A stretch of DNA of 64,000 bases from Tatumella morbirosei (lineage in GTDB: Bacteria; Pseudomonadota; Gammaproteobacteria; Enterobacterales; Enterobacteriaceae). Where the stretch lies: the NCBI RefSeq assembly GCF_000757425.2, contig NZ_JPKR02000002.1, positions 124,001-188,000 of the forward strand. The letters are read 5' to 3'. This document shows, one piece after another, positions 41,366 to 51,408 of this stretch. Under the pieces are notes generated by a model. The model saw nothing but the letters and a program-made list of their open reading frames with translations. It did not search any database and was not told the origin of the DNA. A program made the translations under genes and the position numbers. Every line of letters starts with the position of its first letter. The first letter of the stretch is position 1.

Positions 41366-43484
41366 TGCTGATAATTTCAGGTAGTACTTTCAGTAACAAG
41401 CCAATCTGTTGCAGCATCACTTGCTCCCTGCTTTCCGGATTGGCTTCAATAGTGTTCATCTCTTTAATGAGTGAATGAAGTTTTTCGGTAATTTGTTGTT
41501 CGTTATCCGGCGTGGCATGCAGTACATTTTCAGACAGGTTAACCGTATCGTCCAGTAGCTGTAATAAATCCTGTCGGTCGGTTCTTTCCCTGTGGGCTCC
41601 CAATGCTGAAATGTAACTGAGAAAACTGTGATTAAGGCATAGCACCCTGAACGCCAGATCTTTGACGGGAAGTGTCAGGCCATTTTCACTGTTAAGATTA
41701 GAGATCACCAGTGCCAGTTCTGCATCAGAATTGTGTGCATCCCTGCGGGCAACCCGGTAAGACATACGGTTATCTTTACCTTCGTGGTATTGCTCAAGGA
41801 TAGCATCCAGATACTTATTATTCGCAGCCAGTGCTTTGTTAATTACGTCAGGTAACTGACGATAACGCCAGTCAGGAAAAATCCAGGCTACGGCCATCCA
41901 GGAGAGAGCACAGCCGATGAGAGTGTCTAAAATTCTTGGCAGCGCAACATCAAAACCTTCACCTAACAGATTGAAACTGAGTAGTGCCAGTAAGGTGATA
42001 AATAATGTTGCCTGTGCATACTGAATAAGCCGGAAGGCAAAAAATAGCACTCCACTGACCACGATCAGAATCAGTTGACCCTGAATTGAGGGGACCAACC
42101 ACAGTACTGGCAGGCCGATGATAATTCCGGCAAGCGTGCCAATGATTCTGAGAGCCAGACGCTTTCTGGTTGCAGCGTAATTTGGCTGACAGACGAATAA
42201 GCTGGTGAGTAATATCCAATAGCCTCTGTCCATGCCGGTCAGCACAATGAAAGCATAACCGACGCACAGTACGACAGACATACGTACCGCATGGCGGAAT
42301 AGTGCCGATTTAGGGCTAAGATGGCGGGTCAGGCGAACTTTGACGTCCTGCCAACCGGTCAGTCCTTCCTGCGAAAGGTGCGTATCACTGTTTAGCCACA
42401 AATTATTCAGTAGTTGTTCCGAGGCTATGGAGATCAACTGATCATCTATCGCTTTCAGGTTCCGCAACAACCAGTGTAATCCTCTCGCCTGTGAGTCCCC
42501 GGGAGAAAGGGTAGCCAGACGATCCAGAGCTTGTTGCAAATGGAAAAACGACCGTTCAAACCTTGAATCATGGTGATAGGGTTGTTTCATAATAACTGAG
42601 TGAGCCACCTGACGGCATGCACTCGCTTGCATATGCATCAGGCGTTGAAAACGGAAAAGAATTTCGCTGTATCGCCACTCTTTACGCAACAGGTGGTACT
42701 GAATGTGCGAGGAGTTAGCTCGTTCGTGAATTTCCTGAGCTGCAAAATAATAGAGCAATGATCGCCTGCTGTTACGTGCCGCACGCTCACCGCTCAGTCG
42801 GCTCTGAATGGCAGTCTTAGTCTGATTAAACTGCGACACCAGTTGGCTGTTGACCAAAGCTGCCTGGATTAATGATGGATCATCTGTTGCTTCAGCATCA
42901 GGGTCAAAAAGAATGGCTTTAGCATCCAGATAACCAGCCAGCTGGTTATAGGTTTGAGCAAGCTGTTCCTGCACGGGTTGTACCGGAAACAACAAGTGCA
43001 TCAGCATCGTTAACAAATAGTACCAAAGTGCCCCACTGAGCAGGAGAACAGGCTGGAGATACCACAGGCTGAATAAATGAATACCCAGCATGGTGTAAAT
43101 AGCCATTAGCAAAGCACCAAACGCGATGGTGGCATAACGTTGTCCCAGGGCGCCTAATAAGATGTAGATCCAGCTGGAAAAGGCGAGACCAAAGAAAAAG
43201 AGCCAGGGGTGAGGGAACAACAGTTCGACGGAGACCGTCGCCAGGCAAAAACAGGCAAGCGTAATGCTTATATTACGCAGTCGCCCGGCTAAACGGTCAT
43301 CAATATCGGTGAGTGCAGCGGCAACCACACCAAGGATCAGAGGAATAGTCCAGGTAATATTCTGCAATGACCAGGAAAGAATTACGCATCCGGTCATTGC
43401 GATAAAAATCCTGACCGGATCGCGCCACAGTTTATTCATTAAAAATGTACGCCAGCCGTTGAGTATACCCGAGCCAAACTTCAT
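41340..43484 (-). CDS. yccS: YccS, inner-membrane protein of the FUSC/YccS-YhfK family
   Basis: This 714-residue membrane protein (717 in E. coli) has two clusters of hydrophobic segments (about 20-160 and 395-530) separated by soluble helical domains, the FUSC architecture also seen in AaeB-type efflux proteins. Its substrate is not established. AAGGACAACAG precedes the ATG. It lies 14 bases after yccF on the same strand, and its 3' end overlaps sxy. Confidence 0.93.
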   Translation of the reverse strand: MKFGSGILNGWRTFLMNKLWRDPVRIFIAMTGCVILSWSLQNITWTIPLILGVVAAALTDIDDRLAGRLRNISITLACFCLATVSVELLFPHPWLFFFGLAFSSWIYILLGALGQRYATIAFGALLMAIYTMLGIHLFSLWYLQPVLLLSGALWYYLLTMLMHLLFPVQPVQEQLAQTYNQLAGYLDAKAILFDPDAEATDDPSLIQAALVNSQLVSQFNQTKTAIQSRLSGERAARNSRRSLLYYFAAQEIHERANSSHIQYHLLRKEWRYSEILFRFQRLMHMQASACRQVAHSVIMKQPYHHDSRFERSFFHLQQALDRLATLSPGDSQARGLHWLLRNLKAIDDQLISIASEQLLNNLWLNSDTHLSQEGLTGWQDVKVRLTRHLSPKSALFRHAVRMSVVLCVGYAFIVLTGMDRGYWILLTSLFVCQPNYAATRKRLALRIIGTLAGIIIGLPVLWLVPSIQGQLILIVVSGVLFFAFRLIQYAQATLFITLLALLSFNLLGEGFDVALPRILDTLIGCALSWMAVAWIFPDWRYRQLPDVINKALAANNKYLDAILEQYHEGKDNRMSYRVARRDAHNSDAELALVISNLNSENGLTLPVKDLAFRVLCLNHSFLSYISALGAHRERTDRQDLLQLLDDTVNLSENVLHATPDNEQQITEKLHSLIKEMNTIEANPESREQVMLQQIGLLLKVLPEIISIRKEMKIL

Positions 43485-43498
43485 TAATTCTGTTGTCC

Positions 43499-43942
43499 TT
43501 AAAAACGACTACGAGCCGCATTCTCGCGGGCATATTTTGCTTCTTCAACAGAGACTACCCGACGGCCAACAGGCCATAAAGCAATGGCTGCAATTTTGAA
43601 ATTAGCAATACCCACAGGTATACCGATGATGGTAATGCACTGCACTATTCCGGCTGAAATATGAGCCAGACATAACCACCAGCCAAAGAAAATAAACCAA
43701 AAAATATTCAAAAGAGTTCCACCGGAGTTACGTAATGAACTTTTATTCTCCGGGCGCAATAAATCCACATGAACAGCTTCATTTCCGAAAGGAAACAGTG
43801 ATAGACGGGTGATCTCCCAGCAGGAACGGGTCAATGGTAGAGTGAAAATCAGCACAATGGTTATCAGAGTAGCGAATAACCATGCAAGTGTTGTGGCAAA
43901 TCCACCCAGGACAAAATTAAGTATATTCAGCACAGTCCGCAT
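43499..43942 (-). CDS. yccF: YccF, DUF307 inner-membrane protein
   Basis: The 147-residue protein (148 in E. coli) has hydrophobic segments near residues 5-30, 75-105 and 105-125, with the conserved motifs PLTRSCWEI, LFPFG and IIGIPVGIANFKIA of the YccF family. Its function is unknown. It is followed closely by yccS, with which it is probably cotranscribed, and diverges from helD. AGGAACCCC is the likely ribosome-binding site. Confidence 0.94.
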   Translation of the reverse strand: MRTVLNILNFVLGGFATTLAWLFATLITIVLIFTLPLTRSCWEITRLSLFPFGNEAVHVDLLRPENKSSLRNSGGTLLNIFWFIFFGWWLCLAHISAGIVQCITIIGIPVGIANFKIAAIALWPVGRRVVSVEEAKYARENAARSRF

Positions 43943-44066
43943 ATTTCGGGGTTCCTTTTATCGGTGTGACTCATTATGCACAGTGTAACCTTGTTTTTTG
44001 TCTGGAGCACTTAGTGACTCACAGTTAAACTATGACTTCAGCATGGTATTGATAATGGCGTGACGC

Positions 44067-46121
44067 ATGGAACTTAAAGCAACTTCAATGGGCAAACGGC
44101 TGGCACAGCATCCATATAACCGGGTTCGCCTGTTGCCTGCAGGTGTTGAAGTCAGTGGCGACCGCCATGAATATATTATACCTTTTAATCAGTTACTCGG
44201 TATTCAGTGTAAACGAGGCGTAGTTTGGGGAGAACTTGAATTTCAGTTGCCGGAAGATAAGGTTGTCCGGCTGCATGGTACCGAATGGCAGGAAACTCAG
44301 CAATTTTATCATTATCTGCTGCAATCCTGGCATCAATGGAGCCAGCAGATGGCAGAGGTCTGTTATCAGGTACTTAGTGAGTTGCAACACTATTTATTAA
44401 GTCAGGTGCAGCGTGATAGCTGGCTGACCCGCAGTGATATCCGGGGTTTTCGCGAGAAAATTGAGCAAAAATTTTCGGCATTACCACTGCCACATGAGCG
44501 TATTCCCGAATTCGATCAGTGCCAACCATTATGGCTGTTTTGCCAGAGTTGGCTGAAATCAACAGAACAACAGCGAAGTGAGCGCAATCGTCAGTGGACA
44601 GAAGAGATTCTGGAACGTTACCGTGACTTTTTTAACACAGTTGAATCTTCTCCACTCAATCCGGCACAGTGTCGTGCCGTGATCAATGGGGAAGACAATC
44701 TGCTGGTACTGGCGGGAGCGGGTAGTGGTAAAACATCTGTGCTGGCTGCCCGCGCGGCCTGGTTGATAAAACGCAAACTGGCGTCGGCAGACCAGATTTT
44801 GCTGCTGGCATTTGGCCGGGATGCTGCCGATGAAATGAATAAACGGGTCATTAAATCGACCGGTGAAGCAAACGTAACTGCCCGGACATTCCATTCCCTT
44901 GCATTACACATTATTCAGCAAAGTAGTAATAAACAGCCAAAGATCAGTCAGCTGGAAACTGATGCAGATTTCCGTCGTAAAATGCTGACTGACGTATGGC
45001 AACAACAGTGTGCTGAGAAAAAATCTTTTGCCAATGGCTGGCGGCAATGGCTGCAGGAAGAACTGAAGTGGGAGTTACCTTCAGATACTTTCTGGCAGGA
45101 CGAAAAATTGCTGTCCCGGGTCTCTGGCAGACTGGAGCGTTGGGTATCTCTGATGCGTAACCATGGAGGAGCTCAGGCAGCCATGATTGACGAATCTCCG
45201 GAGGATATTCGTTTACTATTTGGCAAACGTATCAGACTGTTGGCTCCGCTAATGAAGGCCTGGAAGAGTCACCTGAAGCAGGAATCGGCGTTGGACTTTG
45301 CCGGCTTGATCCAGCAGGCCGTCGCTTTACTGGACAAAGGGCGTTTTATCAGTCCCTGGAAGTATATTCTGGTGGATGAGTTTCAGGACATCTCTGTTCA
45401 GAGGTCCTCACTGATTAAAGCCCTGCGGGATCAGAATAAGCGTTGCAGTTTATTTGCTGTGGGTGATGACTGGCAGGCTATTTATCGCTTTGCAGGAGCT
45501 GAAATTAATCTGACTACCCGTTTTCACCAGCAATTTGGAGAAGGAGACATCTGCATTCTGGACACGACCTATCGTTTTAACCAGCAAATTGGCCAGATTG
45601 CGAACCGGTTTATTCAGCAAAATCCGTTGCAAATGAAAAAAAACCTCAACAGCCTGATCAAAGGCAACAAAAAATCGGTGTCATTACTGGCGGAAGATCA
45701 ACTTGAAGCACTGCTAAATAAAATGAGTGGCTATGTTAAAGATGATGAAACGGTTTTAATTCTTGCGCGTTATCACTACCTCAGACCACCCGTGTTAGCC
45801 AAAGCGGCAACCCGCTGGCCTAAATTATCGGTCAGCTTTATGACAATGCATGCCAGTAAAGGGCAAGAGGCCGACTATGTCATTGTTATCGGTCTGAACG
45901 AGGGAAGCAGCGGATTTCCTGCCGTAGCCAGAGAATCAGTGATCGAACAAGGTTTGCTACCCAAGCCGGAAGATTTTCCTGATGCCGAGGAGCGTCGACT
46001 GGCTTATGTTGCGATGACAAGGGCCAGACAGCAACTGTGGCTGCTCTACGACAAAGCTTCTCCATCATCTTTTGTAGAAAATTTCAGGGACCTGGGAGTC
46101 CCTGTTGTTCGTAAACCCTGA
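44067..46121 (+). CDS. helD: DNA helicase IV HelD
   Basis: HelD is a superfamily 1 3'-5' DNA helicase of the UvrD/Rep type. The length (684) equals E. coli HelD. An N-terminal domain (about 1-195) precedes Walker A (LAGAGSGKTS, about 214-223), the Q-motif region NPAQCRAV, Walker B (VDEFQD, about 436-441), motif III (GDDWQAIYRF), motif IV (TYRFNQQIG), motif V (TMHASKGQEADYVI) and motif VI (YVAMTRARQQLWL). It is convergent with mgsA, five bases apart. Confidence 0.97.
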   Translation: MELKATSMGKRLAQHPYNRVRLLPAGVEVSGDRHEYIIPFNQLLGIQCKRGVVWGELEFQLPEDKVVRLHGTEWQETQQFYHYLLQSWHQWSQQMAEVCYQVLSELQHYLLSQVQRDSWLTRSDIRGFREKIEQKFSALPLPHERIPEFDQCQPLWLFCQSWLKSTEQQRSERNRQWTEEILERYRDFFNTVESSPLNPAQCRAVINGEDNLLVLAGAGSGKTSVLAARAAWLIKRKLASADQILLLAFGRDAADEMNKRVIKSTGEANVTARTFHSLALHIIQQSSNKQPKISQLETDADFRRKMLTDVWQQQCAEKKSFANGWRQWLQEELKWELPSDTFWQDEKLLSRVSGRLERWVSLMRNHGGAQAAMIDESPEDIRLLFGKRIRLLAPLMKAWKSHLKQESALDFAGLIQQAVALLDKGRFISPWKYILVDEFQDISVQRSSLIKALRDQNKRCSLFAVGDDWQAIYRFAGAEINLTTRFHQQFGEGDICILDTTYRFNQQIGQIANRFIQQNPLQMKKNLNSLIKGNKKSVSLLAEDQLEALLNKMSGYVKDDETVLILARYHYLRPPVLAKAATRWPKLSVSFMTMHASKGQEADYVIVIGLNEGSSGFPAVARESVIEQGLLPKPEDFPDAEERRLAYVAMTRARQQLWLLYDKASPSSFVENFRDLGVPVVRKP

Positions 46122-46126
46122 ATGTA

Positions 46127-46606
46127 TTACTCGTTGTCCAGCAATGGTTCCTGTAATCGTTCAGCCATATAGCGTGGATAGTCAGGAATAGAAATTTCGA
46201 CATTTTGCCGGTACAGGACAGAGTTTACGATGAAGTCGGCAGTAGCGCGGTTGGTTGCCACGGGAATATTCCATACGGTGGCCAGCCGTAATAACGCTTT
46301 CACATCAGGATCATGGGGGACTGCATTTAACGGATCCCAGAAGAAGATTAACATATCCACTTTCCCTTCAGAGATCATTGCTCCCACCTGCTGATCCCCA
46401 CCCATCGGGCCGCTTAATAACGGATTGACATGCAAGCCACAATGCTTGTTGATTAAATTCCCGGTAGTACCGGTTGCGTAAAGTGTCTGTGACTCAAGTG
46501 AGGATTGATTTTGTGTCACCCACTCCAGGAGGGAAGCTTTGCAGTTATCGTGGGCAACCAGGGCGATATTTTTCTTTTCCGGCAACGTTCTGACCGTCTG
46601 CTCCAT
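46127..46606 (-). CDS. mgsA: Methylglyoxal synthase MgsA
   Basis: MgsA converts dihydroxyacetone phosphate to methylglyoxal and phosphate, a bypass used when sugar phosphates accumulate. The 159-residue protein (152 in E. coli) keeps the phosphate-binding and catalytic segments [31 protein letters not shown] with the catalytic Asp, and [26 protein letters not shown] precedes the ATG. Its toxic product is dealt with by GloC and perhaps the DJ-1 protein encoded elsewhere in the window. Confidence 0.97.
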   Translation of the reverse strand: MEQTVRTLPEKKNIALVAHDNCKASLLEWVTQNQSSLESQTLYATGTTGNLINKHCGLHVNPLLSGPMGGDQQVGAMISEGKVDMLIFFWDPLNAVPHDPDVKALLRLATVWNIPVATNRATADFIVNSVLYRQNVEISIPDYPRYMAERLQEPLLDNE

Positions 46607-46674
46607 TATTGATCCTTATGATTGAGCGAATTAGATGAGTGTTTAACCAGTGTAGCGCGGGGGGGAATAACTGT

Positions 46675-47280
46675 TCAACTGGTTCGAAATTCACGCAGCC
46701 AGGATAAAAAAGAGTCGATAGAGTGTTCGGCAAAGGATAAAGAACTGTTTACTGAAGGAACAACCTGATTAACATATTCACGGGGCTTATTACCAGGCAG
46801 AATATTTCCCTGTAAACCAGCACCGGTAAATTTTTCCACTGAGGCTTTTCGTTTTAGCTGGTTATAGGCAGTCATTTCGGCAACATAATCCACACCCGGC
46901 GAGAGTGATAAATAGTCCTGGATCGCAGGAACGTCATGATTATTCTCATCAACCACGCGGAAGCGGGTTGCACTGGTGACTTGTTTAGCTGACTCCCCTG
47001 GCCCTGCAGGCGGTGGAAAAACGACATTCACCCTCTGACCCCGGGCGGTAAAAGTAATAATAAATGCCGGGGAATTTTTTTGCTGATCAATAGTAAATAA
47101 AATCTGATGCTGTCCACGGTTGAGTTCAATACTGTCGGCTCCTTTCAGCAGACTACCTGGCAATGGGTGGCCGTCCAGAACCAGTAAATTCATTTCCGGG
47201 TTTAGTCTGAAACTTAATGCTTCTGCAGCAGATGAAAAACTACCGATCAACAGGCAGAGGAGAGGCACTAAAAACTTCAT
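46675..47280 (-). CDS. csgI: YccT/CsgI, DUF2057 periplasmic protein
   Basis: The 201-residue precursor has a signal peptide (about 1-21, ending AAEA) and the DUF2057 pattern FRLNPEMNLLVLDGHPLPGSLLKGADSIELNRGQ at the start of the mature protein (given here by its opening residues, LNPEMNLLVLDG). E. coli YccT (CsgI) has been described as an inhibitor of curli fibre formation. It lies between mgsA and the divergent yccU. Confidence 0.88.
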   Translation of the reverse strand: MKFLVPLLCLLIGSFSSAAEALSFRLNPEMNLLVLDGHPLPGSLLKGADSIELNRGQHQILFTIDQQKNSPAFIITFTARGQRVNVVFPPPAGPGESAKQVTSATRFRVVDENNHDVPAIQDYLSLSPGVDYVAEMTAYNQLKRKASVEKFTGAGLQGNILPGNKPREYVNQVVPSVNSSLSFAEHSIDSFLSWLREFRTS

Positions 47281-47451
47281 CTTTGCTCCGGGGCAACCTT
47301 AGGACTATGCATTTATCAGCAGTTCGTATTATGGCATTAATTTTTACATTTTGTCATATTTATTGTGCGGTAACGCGACTGGTGATTGTCAGTTTTAGCG
47401 ATACACTGAGTAATCATTCCGGCGAAAATGCCGGCCGAACAGGGGGGAATA

Positions 47452-47874
47452 ATGAACCAACCAGATATTGGCGGGATACTGACAAAGGCGCGACGCATAG
47501 CGCTGGTGGGAGCCAGTGATAACCCGGAGCGACCTGCCTGGCAGGTAATGATGTTTTTATTGCAGCACGGTTATGAAGTGATTCCGGTGAGCCCGAGGGT
47601 TGCCGGTAAAACACTGGCTGGTCAACCGGGCTATGCTTCGCTGGAACTAGTGCCTGGCCATATTGATATTGTTGATGTATTCAGGAATCCGGAGGTCGTC
47701 CCTGCGATTGCGCAGCAGGCTATCACTCACGGTGCTGATGTCTTATGGATGCAACCAGGTACTTACAATCCTGAAGCTGAGGAGCTTGCCCGTGAGGCGG
47801 GACTGAGTGTTGTAGCAGATAAATGCACTAAAATTGAAATTATGAAACGGGGTCTGCCGCCTTTAACAGCATAG
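47452..47874 (+). CDS. yccU: YccU, CoA-binding domain protein
   Basis: YccU is a small Rossmann-fold protein of the CoA-binding domain family. ATG 47452 (MNQPDIGGILTKARRIALVGAS) after GGGGGGA is preferred over the longer frame from 47428, giving 140 residues (137 in E. coli). The nucleotide-binding turn VGASDNPERPAW (about residues 20-31) and the late Cys motif (VADKCTKIE) are kept. Its role is unknown. Confidence 0.92.
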   Translation: MNQPDIGGILTKARRIALVGASDNPERPAWQVMMFLLQHGYEVIPVSPRVAGKTLAGQPGYASLELVPGHIDIVDVFRNPEVVPAIAQQAITHGADVLWMQPGTYNPEAEELAREAGLSVVADKCTKIEIMKRGLPPLTA

Positions 47875-47893
47875 CTGATAAAGGCGACAATAA

Positions 47894-48208
47894 TCAGTGA
47901 CAACGATGCGGTGCACGTAATTGTTGGCGGACATTTTCGGCCAGCTCATCCAGTACCGGCTGATCAGGGTGTTCATCATAAACCTCCCCGGTCAGCTGGA
48001 ATTCAGCGACATAGGTATGCACTGTATCACCGGCCTCATCTTCCATCACAACATGGTACCAGGGACGGGTACCATGCAGGTCATAACTCGGTTCTTCAGG
48101 AACCGGCATATCCAGTGAAAACTCAGCATCTACATCAACAACCACTCCGAGAGTTCCGGAGAGTTTGTGCCGGACTTGCTGGCCAATGCCAAATTTGCTG
48201 CTAATCAT
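47894..48208 (-). CDS. hspQ: Heat shock protein HspQ
   Basis: HspQ is a small hemimethylated-DNA-binding-like heat shock protein that in E. coli affects DnaA stability and in related bacteria acts as a Lon specificity factor. ATG 48208 ([16 protein letters not shown]) follows CCGGAGGT and gives 104 residues (105 in E. coli); the upstream extension to 48265 would run through the promoter. [12 protein letters not shown] and HTYVAE are conserved. A sigma-32 promoter lies 30 bases upstream. Confidence 0.96.
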   Translation of the reverse strand: MISSKFGIGQQVRHKLSGTLGVVVDVDAEFSLDMPVPEEPSYDLHGTRPWYHVVMEDEAGDTVHTYVAEFQLTGEVYDEHPDQPVLDELAENVRQQLRAPHRCH

Positions 48209-48237
48209 AAATACCTCCGGAAGCGAACTTTCCAAAG

Positions 48238-48266
48238 ATATAAGGGCTGATTTACTTTTTTTCAAG
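48238..48266 (-). promoter_or_regulatory. Sigma-32 heat shock promoter of hspQ
   Basis: The minus strand carries CTTGAAA (48260-48266), a 13-base spacer, then CCCTTATAT (48238-48246), close to the sigma-32 consensus (CTTGAAA / CCCCATNT). It starts immediately at the last base of rlmI, so hspQ has its own heat-inducible promoter. Confidence 0.82.
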
Positions 48267-49457
48267 CTATTCTACGTAACAAACAAATCCTTTCAGATAC
48301 AGACCTTCAGGATAGGATGAAATAACCGGATGATCGGCGGCCTGACGCAACTGATCGACAAACTGAACATTCTTTCCTGCATCCAGCGCAGCATCTGCGA
48401 TGACTTTCTGGAAAAGATCAACCGTCATCAGCCCGGAGCAGGAAAAGGTCAGTAATATCCCACCCGGATTCAGTAACTGCATAGCCAGCATGTTGATATC
48501 TTTATAACCACGACAGGCACCCGCCAGCTGATTTTTATTTTCGACAAATTTAGGTGGATCCATGACGATAACATCGAATTTTTCACCGCTGTCCCGGAAA
48601 CGGCGAAGCAACTTAAACACATCATCACGGATAAATTGGGCTTTTTCCAGTGGTAACTGGTTAAGCTCGACGTTCTGCCTGGCCACATCCAGTGCGGATT
48701 CTGAGGTATCTACACTAAGGACCTCACGGCAATTACCAATTAACGCTGAAACGGCAAATCCGCCGGTATAAGAGAAGCAGTTCAACACCCGGGCATCTTT
48801 ACAGTAACGGCGCAATGCATAACGGCTGTCCCGTTGATCAAGATAATAACCGGTCTTATGTCCTTCCCGAATATCGACCAGCAGTTTCATGCCATGTTCG
48901 GTAATCGGTAGCAATGCAGGAGGTTGCTGTCCGCAGATCACGCCGTGGGTGAGTGGCAGTCCCTCTTTTTTACGGACCGAAACATCGGAACGATCATAAA
49001 CAGAGCATTCTGGAAAGCAATTTTGAAGTGCAGTAATGATGGCAGGGCGCTGGTATTCAGCCCCTGCTGATAACAGCTGTACCACCAGGTAGCCGGCAAA
49101 CTTATCAATAGTCACACCAGGAAGGCCATCGGATTCGCCGGCAATCAGGCGATAACTATCAAGATTATCGGTTTTAGCCAGCCATTCACGCCATTTTCTC
49201 GCTTTGTTAAGTCGTTGTTCAAAAAAGGCGATATCAATCGTTTCTTCTGGCTGCCAGCTCCAGACCCTGGCGCGAATTTGCGATTGAGGAGAGTATGCCG
49301 CACGTGCCAGCCAGCTACCTTTATGGTCACAAATATCCACCGTTTCCCCGGAGTTCGCGGAACCTTCAATGCGGCTGATTGCACCGGAGAAAACCCATGG
49401 ATGGCGGCGTAGCAGGGATTTTTCACGTCCCCTGGAAAGAATTAATCTGGCAGTCAT
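48267..49457 (-). CDS. rlmI: 23S rRNA m5C1962 methyltransferase RlmI
   Basis: RlmI methylates C1962 of 23S rRNA at position 5 using SAM. The 396-residue protein (E. coli 396) has an N-terminal PUA domain (about 1-75), a linker domain, and a Rossmann methyltransferase with [13 protein letters not shown] (about 223-235), [12 protein letters not shown] and VIMDPPKF (about 301-308). The cysteine in TFSCSGLM lies near the active site. It is followed by hspQ and divergent from yccX. Confidence 0.97.
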   Translation of the reverse strand: MTARLILSRGREKSLLRRHPWVFSGAISRIEGSANSGETVDICDHKGSWLARAAYSPQSQIRARVWSWQPEETIDIAFFEQRLNKARKWREWLAKTDNLDSYRLIAGESDGLPGVTIDKFAGYLVVQLLSAGAEYQRPAIITALQNCFPECSVYDRSDVSVRKKEGLPLTHGVICGQQPPALLPITEHGMKLLVDIREGHKTGYYLDQRDSRYALRRYCKDARVLNCFSYTGGFAVSALIGNCREVLSVDTSESALDVARQNVELNQLPLEKAQFIRDDVFKLLRRFRDSGEKFDVIVMDPPKFVENKNQLAGACRGYKDINMLAMQLLNPGGILLTFSCSGLMTVDLFQKVIADAALDAGKNVQFVDQLRQAADHPVISSYPEGLYLKGFVCYVE

Positions 49458-49542
49458 AATATACAGGTAGCAAAGAATAAAGGCGGTATTGTTAAGCGGA
49501 TATCGCCAAATTGCAAACTAATCAACAGCAGGGGACAACAGA

Positions 49543-49818
49543 ATGCATTCGATCTGTAAGGTCCGGGTGACCGGACGGGTACAGGGAGTATTTTTCCGCG
49601 ACAGTACCCGACGTCAGGCGTTGAATCATGGTATCGATGGTTATGCTAATAATCTCAGTGATGGCAGTGTTGAAATACTGCTGTCCGGCGAGCGCGCTGC
49701 GGTTGAAACAGTTTTGGCATGGATTACTGCCGGCGGGCCTCCTTCTGCCAGAGTGGATAGTGTGGATGTACAGTCTCTGACATCTGATGGAGGAGTTAAA
49801 GGATTCAGTACTGGCTGA
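49543..49818 (+). CDS. yccX: Acylphosphatase YccX
   Basis: YccX hydrolyses acyl phosphates. The 91-residue protein (92 in E. coli) shows the family signature VTGRVQGVFFRDST, where the Arg (about residue 19) binds phosphate, and GYANNLSDGSVEI with the catalytic Asn (about 37). CAGGGGACA precedes the ATG. The family usually has GVGFR or GVFFR here, so the motif is normal. Confidence 0.95.
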   Translation: MHSICKVRVTGRVQGVFFRDSTRRQALNHGIDGYANNLSDGSVEILLSGERAAVETVLAWITAGGPPSARVDSVDVQSLTSDGGVKGFSTG

Positions 49819-49829
49819 CGACCGGGGGA

Positions 49830-50156
49830 TTAAAGGCATTTTGCCGGTTTAGGTAATCCGGCAATTTTTGTCGCCTGCTTTGCTGGTCCGTCAGGGAACA
49901 AACGAAACAGATAACGACTGTTGCCTTTATCTTCGCCGAATTTTTTAGCCATTGCTTTGACCAGCATACGAATGGCCGGGGAGGTATTAAATTCCAGATA
50001 GAATTCCCGCACAAAATTGACAACCTGCCAGTGGGCTTCTGTCAGGGTAATGCCTTCGCCAGCGGCTATCTCTTCCGCCAGTGCTACAGACCAGTCAGCC
50101 GGAGATTTCAGATAACCTTCTGAATCTGTTTCAATGTCATGTCCTGCAAACTTCAC
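49830..50156 (-). CDS. tusE: Sulfurtransferase TusE
   Basis: TusE accepts sulfur from the TusBCD complex and hands it to MnmA for 2-thiouridine formation at tRNA wobble position 34. The 108-residue DsrC-like protein (109 in E. coli) ends PKPAKCL, with the sulfur-carrying Cys next to last. The segment [19 protein letters not shown] is highly conserved. The start is GTG at 50156, preceded by AGAGGACA. Confidence 0.96.
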   Translation of the reverse strand: MKFAGHDIETDSEGYLKSPADWSVALAEEIAAGEGITLTEAHWQVVNFVREFYLEFNTSPAIRMLVKAMAKKFGEDKGNSRYLFRLFPDGPAKQATKIAGLPKPAKCL

Positions 50157-50206
50157 AATATGTCCTCTTCAGTTACCGTGCAGCAGTGTAGCAAACTGTG
50201 AAGGAC

Positions 50207-50234
50207 GAAAAAATACCCGCCGGAGCGGGTATTT
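50207..50234 (-). terminator. Terminator of yccA
   Basis: AAATACCCGC (50211-50220) pairs with GCGGGTATTT (50225-50234) across CGGA, with an A-run on the plus strand supplying the U-tail on the minus strand. Confidence 0.88.
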
Positions 50235-50254
50235 AACAGGAGAATTCCGGTTTA

Positions 50255-50911
50255 TCAGTTGCTGCGTGAAAAACCTAACAGACTCAGCAGGCTGACAAAG
50301 ATATTGTACAGAGAGACATAAAGGCTGACGGTAGCACGAATGTAGTTAGTTTCACCGCCATGAATAATATTACTGGTTTCCCACAGGATGGCACCGGCAG
50401 AAAACAGAATAAACAGGGCACTCAGGGCCATTTGTAATGCGGGTAAATGCAGGAAGATATTAGCGACCATACCCACCAACAATACGACAAAGCCTGCCAT
50501 CATCATCCCACCCAGGAATGACATATCCTTACGCGTAGTAAGCACATAGGCTGAGCAGCAGAAAAATACTAATGCAGTCCCGCCCAGTGCCAGCGCTATC
50601 ACATCACCCATTCCTGCGGCCAGGAAACTACTGAGTATCGGGCCAAGGCAATATCCCAGGAACCCGGTAAAGGCAAATGCGGCCAGAATGCCTGCAGGGC
50701 GATCAGCCAGCCGGTAAGTCAGAAACATCAGACCGTAGAATCCCACAAGCATGAGAATCAGTCCCGGTGCTGGTAGTGCCAGCATAGTACTTGCGGTAGC
50801 AGTGACTGCGGAGAAGGCCAGTGTCATCCCCAGTAAGAAATAGGTATTACGCAGTACCTTATGGGTACTAATTAAACTGTTACTTCTACCAGGGGCAAGA
50901 ATTCTGTCCAT
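50255..50911 (-). CDS. yccA: YccA, BAX inhibitor-1 family inner-membrane protein
   Basis: YccA is a seven-helix membrane protein of the BI-1 family; in E. coli it is a substrate and modulator of the FtsH protease and protects SecY from it when translocation jams. The 218-residue protein (219 in E. coli) has hydrophobic segments spaced through its length, and the C-terminal [18 protein letters not shown] is typical. The N-terminus ([26 protein letters not shown]) is close to that of E. coli in its first residues. Confidence 0.95.
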   Translation of the reverse strand: MDRILAPGRSNSLISTHKVLRNTYFLLGMTLAFSAVTATASTMLALPAPGLILMLVGFYGLMFLTYRLADRPAGILAAFAFTGFLGYCLGPILSSFLAAGMGDVIALALGGTALVFFCCSAYVLTTRKDMSFLGGMMMAGFVVLLVGMVANIFLHLPALQMALSALFILFSAGAILWETSNIIHGGETNYIRATVSLYVSLYNIFVSLLSLLGFSRSN

Positions 50912-51136
50912 ACAGACTCCTTAACTATTCAAAATGGTTATTTTAATCACCGCAGAATACGCACTGCCGAACCAGGGATGAAGTCGTTTTACCCATCTTT
51001 ACGTGGAAAATTGTTCCATAAACCGGCAATCTGCTGTTTTTCACAGCATTCAATGATAGTTTGGCTGTTTTTCAGGCAAATGGAACATTCAGGGCTTTAC
51101 AATGTTCGGGGGGATGTTTATAGTGCGCCTCATTGC

Positions 51137-51224
51137 GGAGGGGTGGCCGAGCGGCTGAAGGCAGCGGTCTTGAAAACCGCCGATGGGCAACCATCCGAGA
51201 GTTCGAATCTCTCCTCCTCCGCCA
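51137..51224 (+). tRNA. serT: tRNA-Ser (anticodon TGA), copy 1
   Basis: The 88-base sequence folds as a type II tRNA with a seven-pair acceptor stem (GGAGGGG with CTCCTCC), a long variable arm and an encoded CCA end. The anticodon loop CTTGAAA gives TGA, read as UGA for UCA and UCG codons. In E. coli serT also follows yccA. It is identical to copy 2. Confidence 0.97.
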
Positions 51225-51283
51225 TCATTTATACTCTGTATTTTTGCTTTACAGAACAGCTGATTGTTTGTTCTGACCCTTAC

Positions 51284-51371
51284 GGAGGGGTGGCCGAGCG
51301 GCTGAAGGCAGCGGTCTTGAAAACCGCCGATGGGCAACCATCCGAGAGTTCGAATCTCTCCTCCTCCGCCA
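51284..51371 (+). tRNA. serT: tRNA-Ser (anticodon TGA), copy 2
   Basis: The 88 bases are identical to copy 1, 59 bases downstream of it, and are followed by a terminator. E. coli has one gene here. Sequence between the copies is not repeated beyond one flanking C. Confidence 0.97.
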
Positions 51372-51382
51372 TATTTAAGAAA

Positions 51383-51408
51383 GACCAGCCTGATGGCTGG
51401 TTTTTTTT
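51383..51408 (+). terminator. Terminator after the tRNA-Ser pair
   Basis: ACCAGCC and GGCTGGT pair across TGAT, followed by eight T. Confidence 0.92.
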
